A model generated the notes under the pieces. It saw only the letters and a program-made list of their open reading frames with translations, searched no databases and was not told the origin of the DNA. A stretch of DNA of 64,000 bases from assembly GCF_938039215.1 (NCBI RefSeq), contig NZ_CALHVI010000005.1, forward strand, positions 1-64,000, given 5' to 3'. Origin of the DNA: an uncultured Porphyromonas sp. (GTDB taxonomy: Bacteria > Bacteroidota > Bacteroidia > Bacteroidales > Porphyromonadaceae). Below are positions 51,921-59,496 of the stretch, in pieces (within the stretch, counting starts at the first letter, position 1; every line of letters begins with the position of its first letter). Made by a program: the position numbers and the translations under genes.

Positions 51921-52202
51921 TCAGAAGTAGTGGAGTAGGGAGAAAAGGAGGGAGATGAGCCCTGTAGAGATCAGCAGGGCAGCAGGAGTGATGATCCAGG
52001 CGCTCTGACCATACTGCCGAGATGCTAGCTGTGCTAGGATGAAGACGATGACCAGAGGAAGGACCACGGAGAGGACGATCATCCCTGGACGATGCCCCAA
52101 GAAGAGGTGGTTCATCATTTGCAGTGAGAGCGAAATGAAGAACGCTAGGAGTGATAAGGAGAAGATCACTATTACTGTGAAGATGGTGGGCCTTGGGTAC
52201 AC
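51921..52202 (-). CDS. Small membrane protein of unknown function
   Basis: A 93-residue protein with three hydrophobic segments (about 8-27, 39-58 and 69-90) and short polar loops, so an integral membrane protein. I do not recognise it and see no motif. It lies alone between the trpS leader and the divergent mazG promoter. A shorter open frame on the opposite strand over the same bases has no supporting feature. The 270 bases between it and trpS hold no gene. Confidence 0.55.
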   Translation of the reverse strand: MYPRPTIFTVIVIFSLSLLAFFISLSLQMMNHLFLGHRPGMIVLSVVLPLVIVFILAQLASRQYGQSAWIITPAALLISTGLISLLFSLLHYF

Positions 52203-52439
52203 GAGCTTGATGTGTTATGGCGGGCGTGTGCTTACAGTAAGCGAGCGTCTGTCGGTGATAGGAGGGTTAGGCTCCTGTGTATGGGCTACGGCTTAGAAGA
52301 TAGAGGCTATCTCTAGGACAAATGTACGAGTATTTTTCTCGATATGCTACAAGGTGAGATTACTTAAATTTATTAGAATAGAGACGTTTAGCGAAACCTC
52401 TTTTCTTCTGACCCTATTCTCCTAGAGATAGCCACCTAG

Positions 52440-52508
52440 TACCAGTAGCGCCTCCGAAGTGGTAACAGTAGTGCCTCTCAGGAGGAAACAGTAGTGCCTT
52501 CGAGCCCT
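52440..52508. repeat. Tandem 23-bp repeats (AGTAGYGCCTC family, second cluster)
   Basis: Three units spaced 23 bases with the cores CCAGTAGCGCCTCC, ACAGTAGTGCCTCTC and ACAGTAGTGCCTTCG. Same family as 25314-25415, again 75-170 bases before a promoter box of a + gene. Confidence 0.8.
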
Positions 52509-52581
52509 TGTCTAGAGACCTCCCAGAGGATGGACGACTGCTCCTCACGGGGGCGGGTAGAGCCACTCGCTGGTATTCCCT

Positions 52582-52589
52582 TATCTTTG
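52582..52589 (+). promoter_or_regulatory. -7 promoter box for mazG-deoC
   Basis: TATCTTTG, 56 bases before the mazG ATG. Confidence 0.6.
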
Positions 52590-52645
52590 TGGGATAGGAG
52601 CAAGGCTCCTCCGGCTAGACATACAGCTTCGACAATACCTACACG

Positions 52646-53014
52646 ATGGACAGCAGACTGACCCTCTCTGATGCTCAGCGCCTCGTCGACGAATGGATAC
52701 AGACCTACGGCGTACGCTACTTCTCCCCCCTGACGAATATGGCTATTCTCACCGAAGAAGTGGGTGAGGTCGCCCGGCTTATGGCTCGCCTCTATGGTGA
52801 TCAGAGCTTCAAGAAGAGCGATGAGGGGAAGACGCTCGATGATGAACTGGCAGATGTACTCTGGGTGCTCCTCTGCATCGCTAATCAGACGGGAGTCGAT
52901 CTCCATAGCGCTCTGATGAAGAATATCGAGAAGAAGACCCAGCGAGACCGAGATCGCCATCGTGCTAACCCCAAGCTAGCCGCCACCGAAGAAGAAATAG
53001 AACCTAAGCAATAG
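52646..53014 (+). CDS. MazG-like nucleotide pyrophosphohydrolase
   Basis: A 122-residue all-alpha NTP pyrophosphohydrolase of the MazG/RS21-C6 type. The metal-binding Glu/Asp pattern is seen as LTEEVGEVARLMARL (about 37-51) and LDDELADVLWVLLCIANQTG (about 67-86). Single-domain members hydrolyse non-canonical dNTPs, so a house-cleaning role is likely. It lies 8 bases before deoC, giving a small nucleotide-metabolism operon; mazG and deoC are adjacent in several Bacteroidales. Confidence 0.92.
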   Translation: MDSRLTLSDAQRLVDEWIQTYGVRYFSPLTNMAILTEEVGEVARLMARLYGDQSFKKSDEGKTLDDELADVLWVLLCIANQTGVDLHSALMKNIEKKTQRDRDRHRANPKLAATEEEIEPKQ

Positions 53015-53022
53015 TTTACTCC

Positions 53023-53898
53023 ATGGTAGAAACAAACTTAACTAAGTACACCGAGGCTTTTGAAGCCTTCGCCCCCGCTCTCTCCCTAGAGGAGATCGAC
53101 AGCCGTATCGCTAAGATCCTCGAAGAGGGCTATGAGCGCAACAACACCCGTGAGGTGAAGAAGTTCCTTCACTCCACCATTGATCTCACCACGCTGGCAG
53201 GAGCAGACACCGAAGAGAAGGTGGCTCAGCTCGTCGGCTCTGTCAATGACTTCGAGGGGACGGAGGATGTCCCTTCGGTCGCTGCTATCTGCGTCTACCC
53301 CAACTTCGTCAAGACCGTGCGTGAGGTGCTCACTGCTTCGGGGGTCCAAGTCGCTTGTGTCAGTGGTGCCTTCCCCGCATCACAGAGCTTCACCGAAGTG
53401 AAGATCGCCGAGACGGCGCTTGCCGTCGCTGCTGGTGCCGACGAGATCGACATCGTACTCAATCTAGGTGCTTTCCTCTCGGGCGACTACCTCGAAGCCT
53501 CTACCGAGATCGAAGAACAGAAGGCTACGGCTCGAGGTGCTCACCTCAAGGTCATCCTCGAGACGGGTGCGCTCAAGGAGCCCGAACTTATTCGCCGAGC
53601 CAGCATCCTTGCCCTCTTCTCTGGGGCTGACTTCCTCAAGACTTCTACGGGGAAGGAATATCCAGGTGCGGATCTGCGTGCTGCCTACATCCTCTGCTCC
53701 GTCCTCAAGGAGTACAAGGAGAAGTATGGCGAGCAGCGTGGGGTGAAGTTCAGTGGGGGTATCCGTTCGGCCGAAGAGGCTGTGAAGTACTACACGCTGG
53801 TAGAAGCGATCCTCGGCAAGGAATGGCTCGACAATCGCTTCTTCCGCATCGGTGCAAGTAGTCTCGTAGGCAGTCTCCAGAAGGAGATCCTTGGCTAG
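53023..53898 (+). CDS. deoC: Deoxyribose-phosphate aldolase
   Basis: A 291-residue class I aldolase splitting 2-deoxyribose-5-phosphate into acetaldehyde and glyceraldehyde-3-phosphate in deoxynucleoside catabolism. Markers: AICVYPNFVKTVREVL (near 86-101), AAGADEIDIVLNLG (near 135-148), VILETGALKEPE (near 176-187), and the Schiff-base region DFLKTSTGKEYPGA (near 204-217), with the Lys after DFL as the likely active residue. KFSGGIRSAEEA is near 243-254. It is the second gene of the mazG-deoC unit. Confidence 0.96.
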   Translation: MVETNLTKYTEAFEAFAPALSLEEIDSRIAKILEEGYERNNTREVKKFLHSTIDLTTLAGADTEEKVAQLVGSVNDFEGTEDVPSVAAICVYPNFVKTVREVLTASGVQVACVSGAFPASQSFTEVKIAETALAVAAGADEIDIVLNLGAFLSGDYLEASTEIEEQKATARGAHLKVILETGALKEPELIRRASILALFSGADFLKTSTGKEYPGADLRAAYILCSVLKEYKEKYGEQRGVKFSGGIRSAEEAVKYYTLVEAILGKEWLDNRFFRIGASSLVGSLQKEILG

Positions 53899-54003
53899 TC
53901 CGAGCCTTCGCCTTCCGAAGGATAGGTTTTTTCTTAGGTAGCGCCTCCCAGAGCATGTGCTTAGCCCCTACGGCTCGGTGCTGTATGCTCAGCTACCCAG
54001 TAC

Positions 54004-54040
54004 AGCTAGCGCTCAGGATGATCCATCCCGAGCGCTAGCT
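54004..54040 (+). terminator. Hairpin terminator after deoC
   Basis: AGCTAGCGCTC pairs with GAGCGCTAGCT over 11 bases, followed by CTTTATTAT. Confidence 0.75.
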
Positions 54041-54097
54041 CTTTATTATCTATTGCTCCCATAGGGGAGCGCTCATAGCTCCGCCATCACGGCGGGA

Positions 54098-54763
54098 CTA
54101 GAAGGCGAGGAGCCGATAGCGCTTGCGCACCTCTCCCATAGACATACGCTCCTGATAGTGCCACCACTCCTTGTCATAGGGGCGCAGGCCTTCAGCCCCC
54201 AGCAGACGGCGCATGAGCGCCCTATTGCGTGGCACTTCTTCGGAGAAGATCCCCGCACGTACACGAGCCTCTTCGTTGCCAAGGTGAGCCTCCTCACCGA
54301 AGTGATCGAAGGGGCTTCCCATATCTAGGGGCTTGCCCTTGTCGTCGATGATGGTGAGGTCGACAGCGACCCCATAGTTGTGCCGTCCGCCTCGCTCGGG
54401 TGCTGCTACGTAGATCTTCTTGGGTGTGCCAGCGACAGCTTGGTACATCCGTCGCTGGACGCTCTGGGGGCGAGCAGCGTCGTAGATGAGGAAGCGGTAG
54501 CCTGGGAGCTCTGCCTCGAGGGCTTGCTGAGCACGGGCCAGGGCACGAGCGAGGTTGGGGTGAAGGTAAGCCTTCTTGAGTGTGCCGTACATATTTTCCC
54601 CGATGAAGTTGTCTCGGGTAGCGTACTTCAGTTCGACACGGATATGCGGGGCAAGCTGGGTGACCTCGACCATGCCATGCGCACGCATGAGCGAGTCGAA
54701 GCCCTGAGCCGAGAGGCTCGTGCTCCAGAGGAGGAGCAGGGGAAGGAGGAGTCGTAGAAGCAT
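54098..54763 (-). CDS. D-alanyl-D-alanine dipeptidase (DdpX/VanX type, M15D), exported
   Basis: From the ATG at 54763 this is a 221-residue zinc dipeptidase with a signal peptide (MLLRLLLPLLLLWSTSLSAQ). It is preferred to the frame starting 16 residues earlier because the later Met directly precedes a normal signal sequence. The M15 zinc motifs are present: GRHNYGVAVDLTI (His and Asp ligands), then DKEWWHY (catalytic Glu and His ligand). The RFLIYDAARP segment is also conserved. Such enzymes cleave D-Ala-D-Ala; in the periplasm this points to murein peptide recycling rather than vancomycin resistance, since no vanA/vanH-like genes lie nearby. Confidence 0.9.
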   Translation of the reverse strand: MLLRLLLPLLLLWSTSLSAQGFDSLMRAHGMVEVTQLAPHIRVELKYATRDNFIGENMYGTLKKAYLHPNLARALARAQQALEAELPGYRFLIYDAARPQSVQRRMYQAVAGTPKKIYVAAPERGGRHNYGVAVDLTIIDDKGKPLDMGSPFDHFGEEAHLGNEEARVRAGIFSEEVPRNRALMRRLLGAEGLRPYDKEWWHYQERMSMGEVRKRYRLLAF

Positions 54764-54971
54764 CTTGTGAGGCGTGCTCTGCTTAGTCAAGAGCGGGGGC
54801 AAGATACGCAAAATAATAGGCTCGGGGGAGTGAGGTTAGTCCTAGAGAAGTAACTAGCTCCCGCCTAAGCTATCCTACTGATGGATCTCCCAGATCGACG
54901 AGGGTATCCTTCTGGAAGCTCCCTGCTTCCCCCCATGACCTGTATGAGAGATAGACTGCCGCATCAAAGAG

Positions 54972-55016
54972 GCGAGGCTACGCCACAAGCTAAGGGTGCT
55001 TGTGACGTAGCCTCGC
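54972..55016 (-). terminator. Hairpin terminator after the surface lipoprotein gene
   Basis: GCGAGGCTACG (54972-54982) pairs with CGTAGCCTCGC (55006-55016), extended by CACAAGC/GCTTGTG inside, just past the stop of the minus-strand gene at 55047. Confidence 0.8.
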
Positions 55017-55046
55017 TGGTCTTAGGACACTAAGACTTGGGATGAA

Positions 55047-56330
55047 CTAGGGGCGACGACCGTTGAGGAAGATCGCATTCACATCGGCTGCATAGTGCAG
55101 ATCAAGCTCACGGAGCTTCTTAGCGGGGACATTGTCCTCCTTGAAGAGCGAGAAGACCAGCACCTTCGTCAGGTCATGCAGGAGAGGACCCGAGCGTCCT
55201 TGGTCAAGGTAGGAGACGAAGAGCTGATCGAGGTCGGGGTTGAACCCGACTTGCATCTTGTAGCCCTGCCTATTGTCCGCCTCCGTGCGCCCTGCGATGG
55301 TGTAGTAGCGAGTAGACACGAGTCCCTGGACTTTATTCTCTTCGCTCGGGAGCGTGAGCTTCGCTGTGTAGACACTGCGTTCCTTGGCATCGGAGCCCCC
55401 TTGGTCCGAGGTGCTCCCCGAATAATAGAGGCGCTGGGAGCGGGCATCATAGCAGATGCTTCGGCCGACTTGCTCGGTGAGGGTGAAGCGAGCCACGACC
55501 TTCCCCTCCTTCATGGAGAAGAGGTAGTAGCGAGCGGAGCTGTCTTTCAGAACGAGCCACTCTTCGCCTGCTCGCAGGACCTCCTTGATCGTAGCGCCCG
55601 AGAGGGCGATGGGGATCTTGCGGGCAGCAAGACTCCCCTTATCGAAGGCAAAGGCTTCCGTACCGTAGCGAACGAAGAAGTACCCATGATCCTCCCAAGA
55701 CGCTCCGCCCGAAGCGAAGCCCCAGATCCCCGTAAGTGGCTTCATCTCACCCGTCTCGACATCGAGGCGGTAGTAGTGCTTCTTGTCGAAGGAGAGATAG
55801 GTAGATCCATCGCTAAGCGTAAAGGATTGGCGTACCCATTCATCCCCGTCGTTAGGCTGGCGGATAAGGAGGTTCTTGACGATCTTCATCGTCTTTGCGT
55901 CGAAGAGGAAAAGACGGGAAGCATGCTTGGAGCCCGTGAAGTCGTACTTCGCTAGATAAGCTAGATAGTCTCCAGCACGGCTCAGCGTGCCTTCGCAGAT
56001 CTCGCCCTTGCCCTCGAAGTCACTATTGCCTTCTGCCCCCTTCTCGGAGAAGACGCTCGTGAGCTGCTCGCCCTTCCGGTCGAGGAGGAAAAGCGAGGGC
56101 GATACCCCGACTTCCGAAGGCTGGCTCGTCAAGACGGAGGCCAGTCCTTGGTTGAAGAGGATGGTATAGCCTTGGTAACCCTCGTAGGCGGGGGGCTGTG
56201 GTGTGGGAGGTGGTGTAGGTGTGGGGGTAGGAGTAGGCTTCGGCTGGGGCTCTGGTAGGGGTGTGGACTTGTCGCCACAAGCCGTAAGCAGACCGAGCGC
56301 AAGCACCACTCCAAAGATGCGGTAGTTCAT
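55047..56330 (-). CDS. Surface lipoprotein with Pro/Thr linker, unknown function
   Basis: A 427-residue lipoprotein, lipobox LLTAC with Cys at about residue 18, followed by a Pro/Thr-rich stretch (TPTPTPTPPPTPQPP, about 31-47). The mature part has repeated beta-type segments (SLFLLDRKGE, ASRLFLFDAKTMKIVKN, SRYYLFSMKEG) that suggest a propeller-like or beta-solenoid fold. I cannot name the family. It lies downstream of two LRR lipoprotein genes with a terminator hairpin between, so it may be transcribed partly on its own. A surface role in the uptake locus is inferred only from position. Confidence 0.75.
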   Translation of the reverse strand: MNYRIFGVVLALGLLTACGDKSTPLPEPQPKPTPTPTPTPPPTPQPPAYEGYQGYTILFNQGLASVLTSQPSEVGVSPSLFLLDRKGEQLTSVFSEKGAEGNSDFEGKGEICEGTLSRAGDYLAYLAKYDFTGSKHASRLFLFDAKTMKIVKNLLIRQPNDGDEWVRQSFTLSDGSTYLSFDKKHYYRLDVETGEMKPLTGIWGFASGGASWEDHGYFFVRYGTEAFAFDKGSLAARKIPIALSGATIKEVLRAGEEWLVLKDSSARYYLFSMKEGKVVARFTLTEQVGRSICYDARSQRLYYSGSTSDQGGSDAKERSVYTAKLTLPSEENKVQGLVSTRYYTIAGRTEADNRQGYKMQVGFNPDLDQLFVSYLDQGRSGPLLHDLTKVLVFSLFKEDNVPAKKLRELDLHYAADVNAIFLNGRRP

Positions 56331-56364
56331 AGTCTGAGGTATATACAGAGGAAAGAAAAGTAAG

Positions 56365-56401
56365 AAGGCGAGGTAGCCACGCTCGTGGGCTACCTCGCCT
56401 T
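56365..56401 (-). terminator. Hairpin terminator after the BspA-type LRR gene
   Basis: AAGGCGAGGTAGCC (56365-56378) pairs with GGCTACCTCGCCTT (56388-56401), a 14-bp perfect stem followed on the minus strand by a T-rich tract. Confidence 0.85.
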
Positions 56402-56414
56402 CCTCATGAAGGAC

Positions 56415-57911
56415 TTACTTCAGGTCCTTGACGGTGAAGTTCTTCCACTTACCGTCGGTGATCTGATAGGTTTCCTTGTTTGCAGGGGTCACGTAGAGGA
56501 CGGGATCCTTCATCTGACCGAAGGCCACATGACCATCATGGAAAGGATCATCGTCGCTGTAGGGGTTGAAGTCTACCTCGGGCATAGCACCAAGGAGGAC
56601 AGCAACACCAGAGTTCTTATAATTGCCATGGAAAGCACCGCGACCGATCTTCTTTACAGCAGGTAGGCTGATGTAGGTGATCTTGAGACCATTGCCACTG
56701 ATGTTAGAGCCACCATTGAAGCAGATATGCCCGATCTCTTCCAGCTTGGGGAAGTTCACAGCATCGAGTGAAGCGTTATCGAGGAAGCAACCTTCTCCTA
56801 CTCTCTTCAGCTTGGGCAGGTGAGCATAGTTGAGGCTCGCCGTAGCATTGAAGGCATAGTTCCCGATTTCTTCTACACCTTCTGCATAGATGGCCTTGAA
56901 GTTCTGGAACTTGTCACCGAATACTCCGCCCTCGATACGCTTGATGCTGGAGGGAAGGACGAGGACACCGTTCTTACCCTGACCAGCGAGGTAGTATTGG
57001 TTCTTGATGCCTTTGAGGACACCATCCTTGACATTGAATGCCTTGCTATCGAGTTCTGCTGGGATCTTGATACCATCAAGCTTAGCGAAGTGGTGGCGAG
57101 CGATGTACTCGAAGTACTGTAGGAAGTTGGGGTTGTTAGCTTCGTTGAAGACGAGCACCTTGTCCTCTGGGGTATTCCAGAAAGCATCTTCTGCTGTGCC
57201 AAAGTCCTTGTCAGTTTCGTCGATAGCGAGGGGAGGACGCTGAGCGCCACCGAAGTCTACCTTAACTAGACCGATACAGCCCTTGAAGGCAGCAGCACCG
57301 ATCTTCTTGATACCAGGAGCATGGATCTCCTTGAGGCGAGTGTTCCCTTCGAAGACCTTATCTGCGATCTCCTTGACAGAAGCTTCGAGCTTGACTACGC
57401 CATCGGCAGGAGTCTTGTCAATAGGATAGTTGAGGAGGACACCATTCTCGATCTCGATCTGAGTGCCTGGGAGAGGAGTGCCGTTGATCGTCATGAACTG
57501 ATACTTCTTAGCGAAGTCCATGAAGTCAGCGACCTTCTCTGCAGGTACGACGAGATCCTTCTCTTCGGAAGTACCATCAAAGGCACCTTCGCCGACAGTT
57601 GGCACGGTAGCACCGAGGTGAAGGCTCTTGAGCGAAGAGCCCTTGAAGGCTGCTGCTCCGATCTTGGTGAGCTTAGGAGCCTTGAGAGTTCTGAGGGTCT
57701 TGTAGCCTTCGAAGACCTTATCTGCGATCTCGGTGACTTCAGGCAGAGAGACAAGCTCCGAGGGCATGATCTCCTTCTCTGGATAAGCAGAGAGGACACC
57801 CTTGTCGATCTTGATCCCGCTCTTGGGGAGGACGGGAGTCACGTCATCCGAGGTACATGAGCTAAGGCCTAGGGTAAGCGTTAAGGCCAGAGTTAGAAAC
57901 TTCTTGATCAT
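56415..57911 (-). CDS. BspA-type leucine-rich-repeat lipoprotein
   Basis: A 498-residue lipoprotein (lipobox LGLSSC, Cys at about residue 19) of the BspA/Treponema LRR_5 class. Repeats of the form ADKVFEGYKTLRTLKAPKLTKIGAAAF recur, with signature phrases KIGAAAFKG (near 81 and 203), EIADKVFEG (near 59 and 177), EIGNYAFNA (near 345) and KIGRGAFHG (near 420). The C-terminal part ends in a small beta region. Such proteins bind host or partner-bacterium surface proteins in oral Bacteroidetes. It is next to a plant-type LRR gene, a different LRR class. Confidence 0.88.
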   Translation of the reverse strand: MIKKFLTLALTLTLGLSSCTSDDVTPVLPKSGIKIDKGVLSAYPEKEIMPSELVSLPEVTEIADKVFEGYKTLRTLKAPKLTKIGAAAFKGSSLKSLHLGATVPTVGEGAFDGTSEEKDLVVPAEKVADFMDFAKKYQFMTINGTPLPGTQIEIENGVLLNYPIDKTPADGVVKLEASVKEIADKVFEGNTRLKEIHAPGIKKIGAAAFKGCIGLVKVDFGGAQRPPLAIDETDKDFGTAEDAFWNTPEDKVLVFNEANNPNFLQYFEYIARHHFAKLDGIKIPAELDSKAFNVKDGVLKGIKNQYYLAGQGKNGVLVLPSSIKRIEGGVFGDKFQNFKAIYAEGVEEIGNYAFNATASLNYAHLPKLKRVGEGCFLDNASLDAVNFPKLEEIGHICFNGGSNISGNGLKITYISLPAVKKIGRGAFHGNYKNSGVAVLLGAMPEVDFNPYSDDDPFHDGHVAFGQMKDPVLYVTPANKETYQITDGKWKNFTVKDLK

Positions 57912-57941
57912 AGTGATGAATTGGTTGGAAAAGTAAAGGGG

Positions 57942-57983
57942 CAGTCTCCCCCTCAGGGCTAGCTTGCGCCGAGGGAGAGACTG
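57942..57983 (-). terminator. Hairpin terminator after the plant-type LRR gene
   Basis: CAGTCTCCCCCTC (57942-57954) pairs with GAGGGAGAGACTG (57971-57983) with one mismatch, followed on the minus strand by CCCCTTTAC. Confidence 0.75.
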
Positions 57984-57994
57984 TGCGGGTCTAA

Positions 57995-59326
57995 TTACTT
58001 AGGCTCGTTGGTGAAGCCGTAGCCCTCCTGCTGGGGCACGAGGTGCTTCAGCGTCTTGGGATAGGCGAGGTATTCAGCAGGGATAGCGCCCGTGAGCTTG
58101 TTGCCAGAGAGAGCAAAGATTGTGTAGCCGTAGCTAGGGAGACCTAGGACGTTGGCGTACTTCTCTGCATCAGGCAGCGTGCGCTTGATGCGAGCGGGGA
58201 TGCTACCAGTGAGCTGGTTGTTGCGGAGGTCCACCCAGAGGAGATTGTTCTGCTGTGCACCACCGAAGTCAGTGGGTATCGTACCGGTGAGCTGGTTGTC
58301 GTTGAGGTAGATCTGATAGAGCCCTTCAAGTCCAGCAAGCTCAGCAGGGATCTGGCCCGAGAGCTTGTTGTGCTCGAGGTTGAGGTTCTTGAGCTTCTTC
58401 AGACGACCCAGAGAGGCGGGGATCTGACCAGAGAGCTTGTTGTAGCTGATCATCAGCTCTCGGAGGTTGGCGAGATTACCTAGCTCTGCAGGCAGGGGCT
58501 TAGAGAGCTCATTGAGTCCTGCGGAGAGGTACTCCAGACGCTGCAGTCTGCCAAGCTCTGCGGGGATGCCACCAGTGAAGTGACAGCCGTAGATGGAGAG
58601 GTAGCGCAGAGCCGAGAGGTTGCCCAGCTCAGCGGGAAGTTCGCCCGTGAAGCCCTGGAAGGAGAGGTCGATGTAGCGAGCCTTAGTCAGCTGACCGATC
58701 TCACGAGGGAGCTTACCAGAGAGCGTGTACCCGTTGGGGCGATGCTCACGAGCAGTCTTAGGATTGCCATCCCACCACTGGCTGAGATCGTAGCGGCTGT
58801 TGCTTAGATCGAGGGTATCGATCTCCTTAAGCTGCCCGATGGCAGCGGGCAGTTCGCCCGTGAGGTTGGTGAAGCGCAGACGTAGCGAGTTCAGGCGAGT
58901 GAGCTGGAAGAGCTCCTCGGGGATGCTTCCCGAGATCTCACGGTTGTACTGGAGCTGGAGTGTGCGAAGAGCCGTCAGCTGACCGATGGATGCAGGGATG
59001 GAGCCCTTGAGCTTATTCGCACCGAGATAGAGGGCGGTGACACGAGGCTGACCAGCGACAGTGGAGACACGGACACCGTACCACTTACTTACGGGCTGTT
59101 CGCTCGCCCAGTAGTTGGAGTTGGACCAGTTCATCCCGTCGAGGGCGTTGAAGAGATCGACCAGCGCCAGGCTATCGGTCTGGAGCGAGCCGGAGAGAGG
59201 TGCAGAGAGCTCTGTCTCAGCAGCGAGTCCTTCTGTGCGTGGGGCATCCTGTGCGCCCTTGCTACAGCTGGAGACCCCCGTGCCGATGGCGAGGAGCGTC
59301 AGTGCAGATAGAAGAGTTTTCTTCAT
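57995..59326 (-). CDS. Plant-type leucine-rich-repeat lipoprotein
   Basis: From the ATG at 59326 (13 codons after the frame's first ATG, at a normal lipoprotein signal MKKTLLSALTLL) this is a 443-residue lipoprotein, Cys in the VSSC box. About ten 24-residue repeats follow with the plant-type consensus LxGxIPAELGxLxxLxxLxL, for example GSIPASIGQLTALRTLQLQY and GQIPASLGRLKKLKNLNLEH. A capping segment, SLALVDLFNALDGMNWSNSN, precedes them. This LRR class is unusual among bacteria but known in Bacteroidetes surface proteins. It is part of the surface-lipoprotein block downstream of a TonB receptor. Confidence 0.85.
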   Translation of the reverse strand: MKKTLLSALTLLAIGTGVSSCSKGAQDAPRTEGLAAETELSAPLSGSLQTDSLALVDLFNALDGMNWSNSNYWASEQPVSKWYGVRVSTVAGQPRVTALYLGANKLKGSIPASIGQLTALRTLQLQYNREISGSIPEELFQLTRLNSLRLRFTNLTGELPAAIGQLKEIDTLDLSNSRYDLSQWWDGNPKTAREHRPNGYTLSGKLPREIGQLTKARYIDLSFQGFTGELPAELGNLSALRYLSIYGCHFTGGIPAELGRLQRLEYLSAGLNELSKPLPAELGNLANLRELMISYNKLSGQIPASLGRLKKLKNLNLEHNKLSGQIPAELAGLEGLYQIYLNDNQLTGTIPTDFGGAQQNNLLWVDLRNNQLTGSIPARIKRTLPDAEKYANVLGLPSYGYTIFALSGNKLTGAIPAEYLAYPKTLKHLVPQQEGYGFTNEPK

Positions 59327-59368
59327 CGAAAGGTGATTATAATTTAGTGAACGATTATTACTCAAGGC

Positions 59369-59410
59369 ACGCTCTGGCCTTAGCCCCCGAAAGGGATAAG
59401 GCCAAAGCGT
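59369..59410 (-). terminator. Hairpin terminator after the first DUF5074 gene
   Basis: ACGCTCTGGCCTTA (59369-59382) pairs with TAAGGCCAAAGCGT (59397-59410) with one mismatched pair, separating the uptake-type operon from the LRR genes. Confidence 0.75.
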
Positions 59411-59496
59411 CCGGTGAATACTCTGTTGCTTTTAGGCGAGTGCTGCGCCACAGAGACCGAAGCTCTATGCCAAGCGCTCGCTAGGGGAGCGGGTTG

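Noticed and set aside
52039..52296. Plus-strand frame over the small membrane protein gene
   Set aside because: It overlaps most of the opposite-strand gene, and its N-terminal part has no supporting motif.
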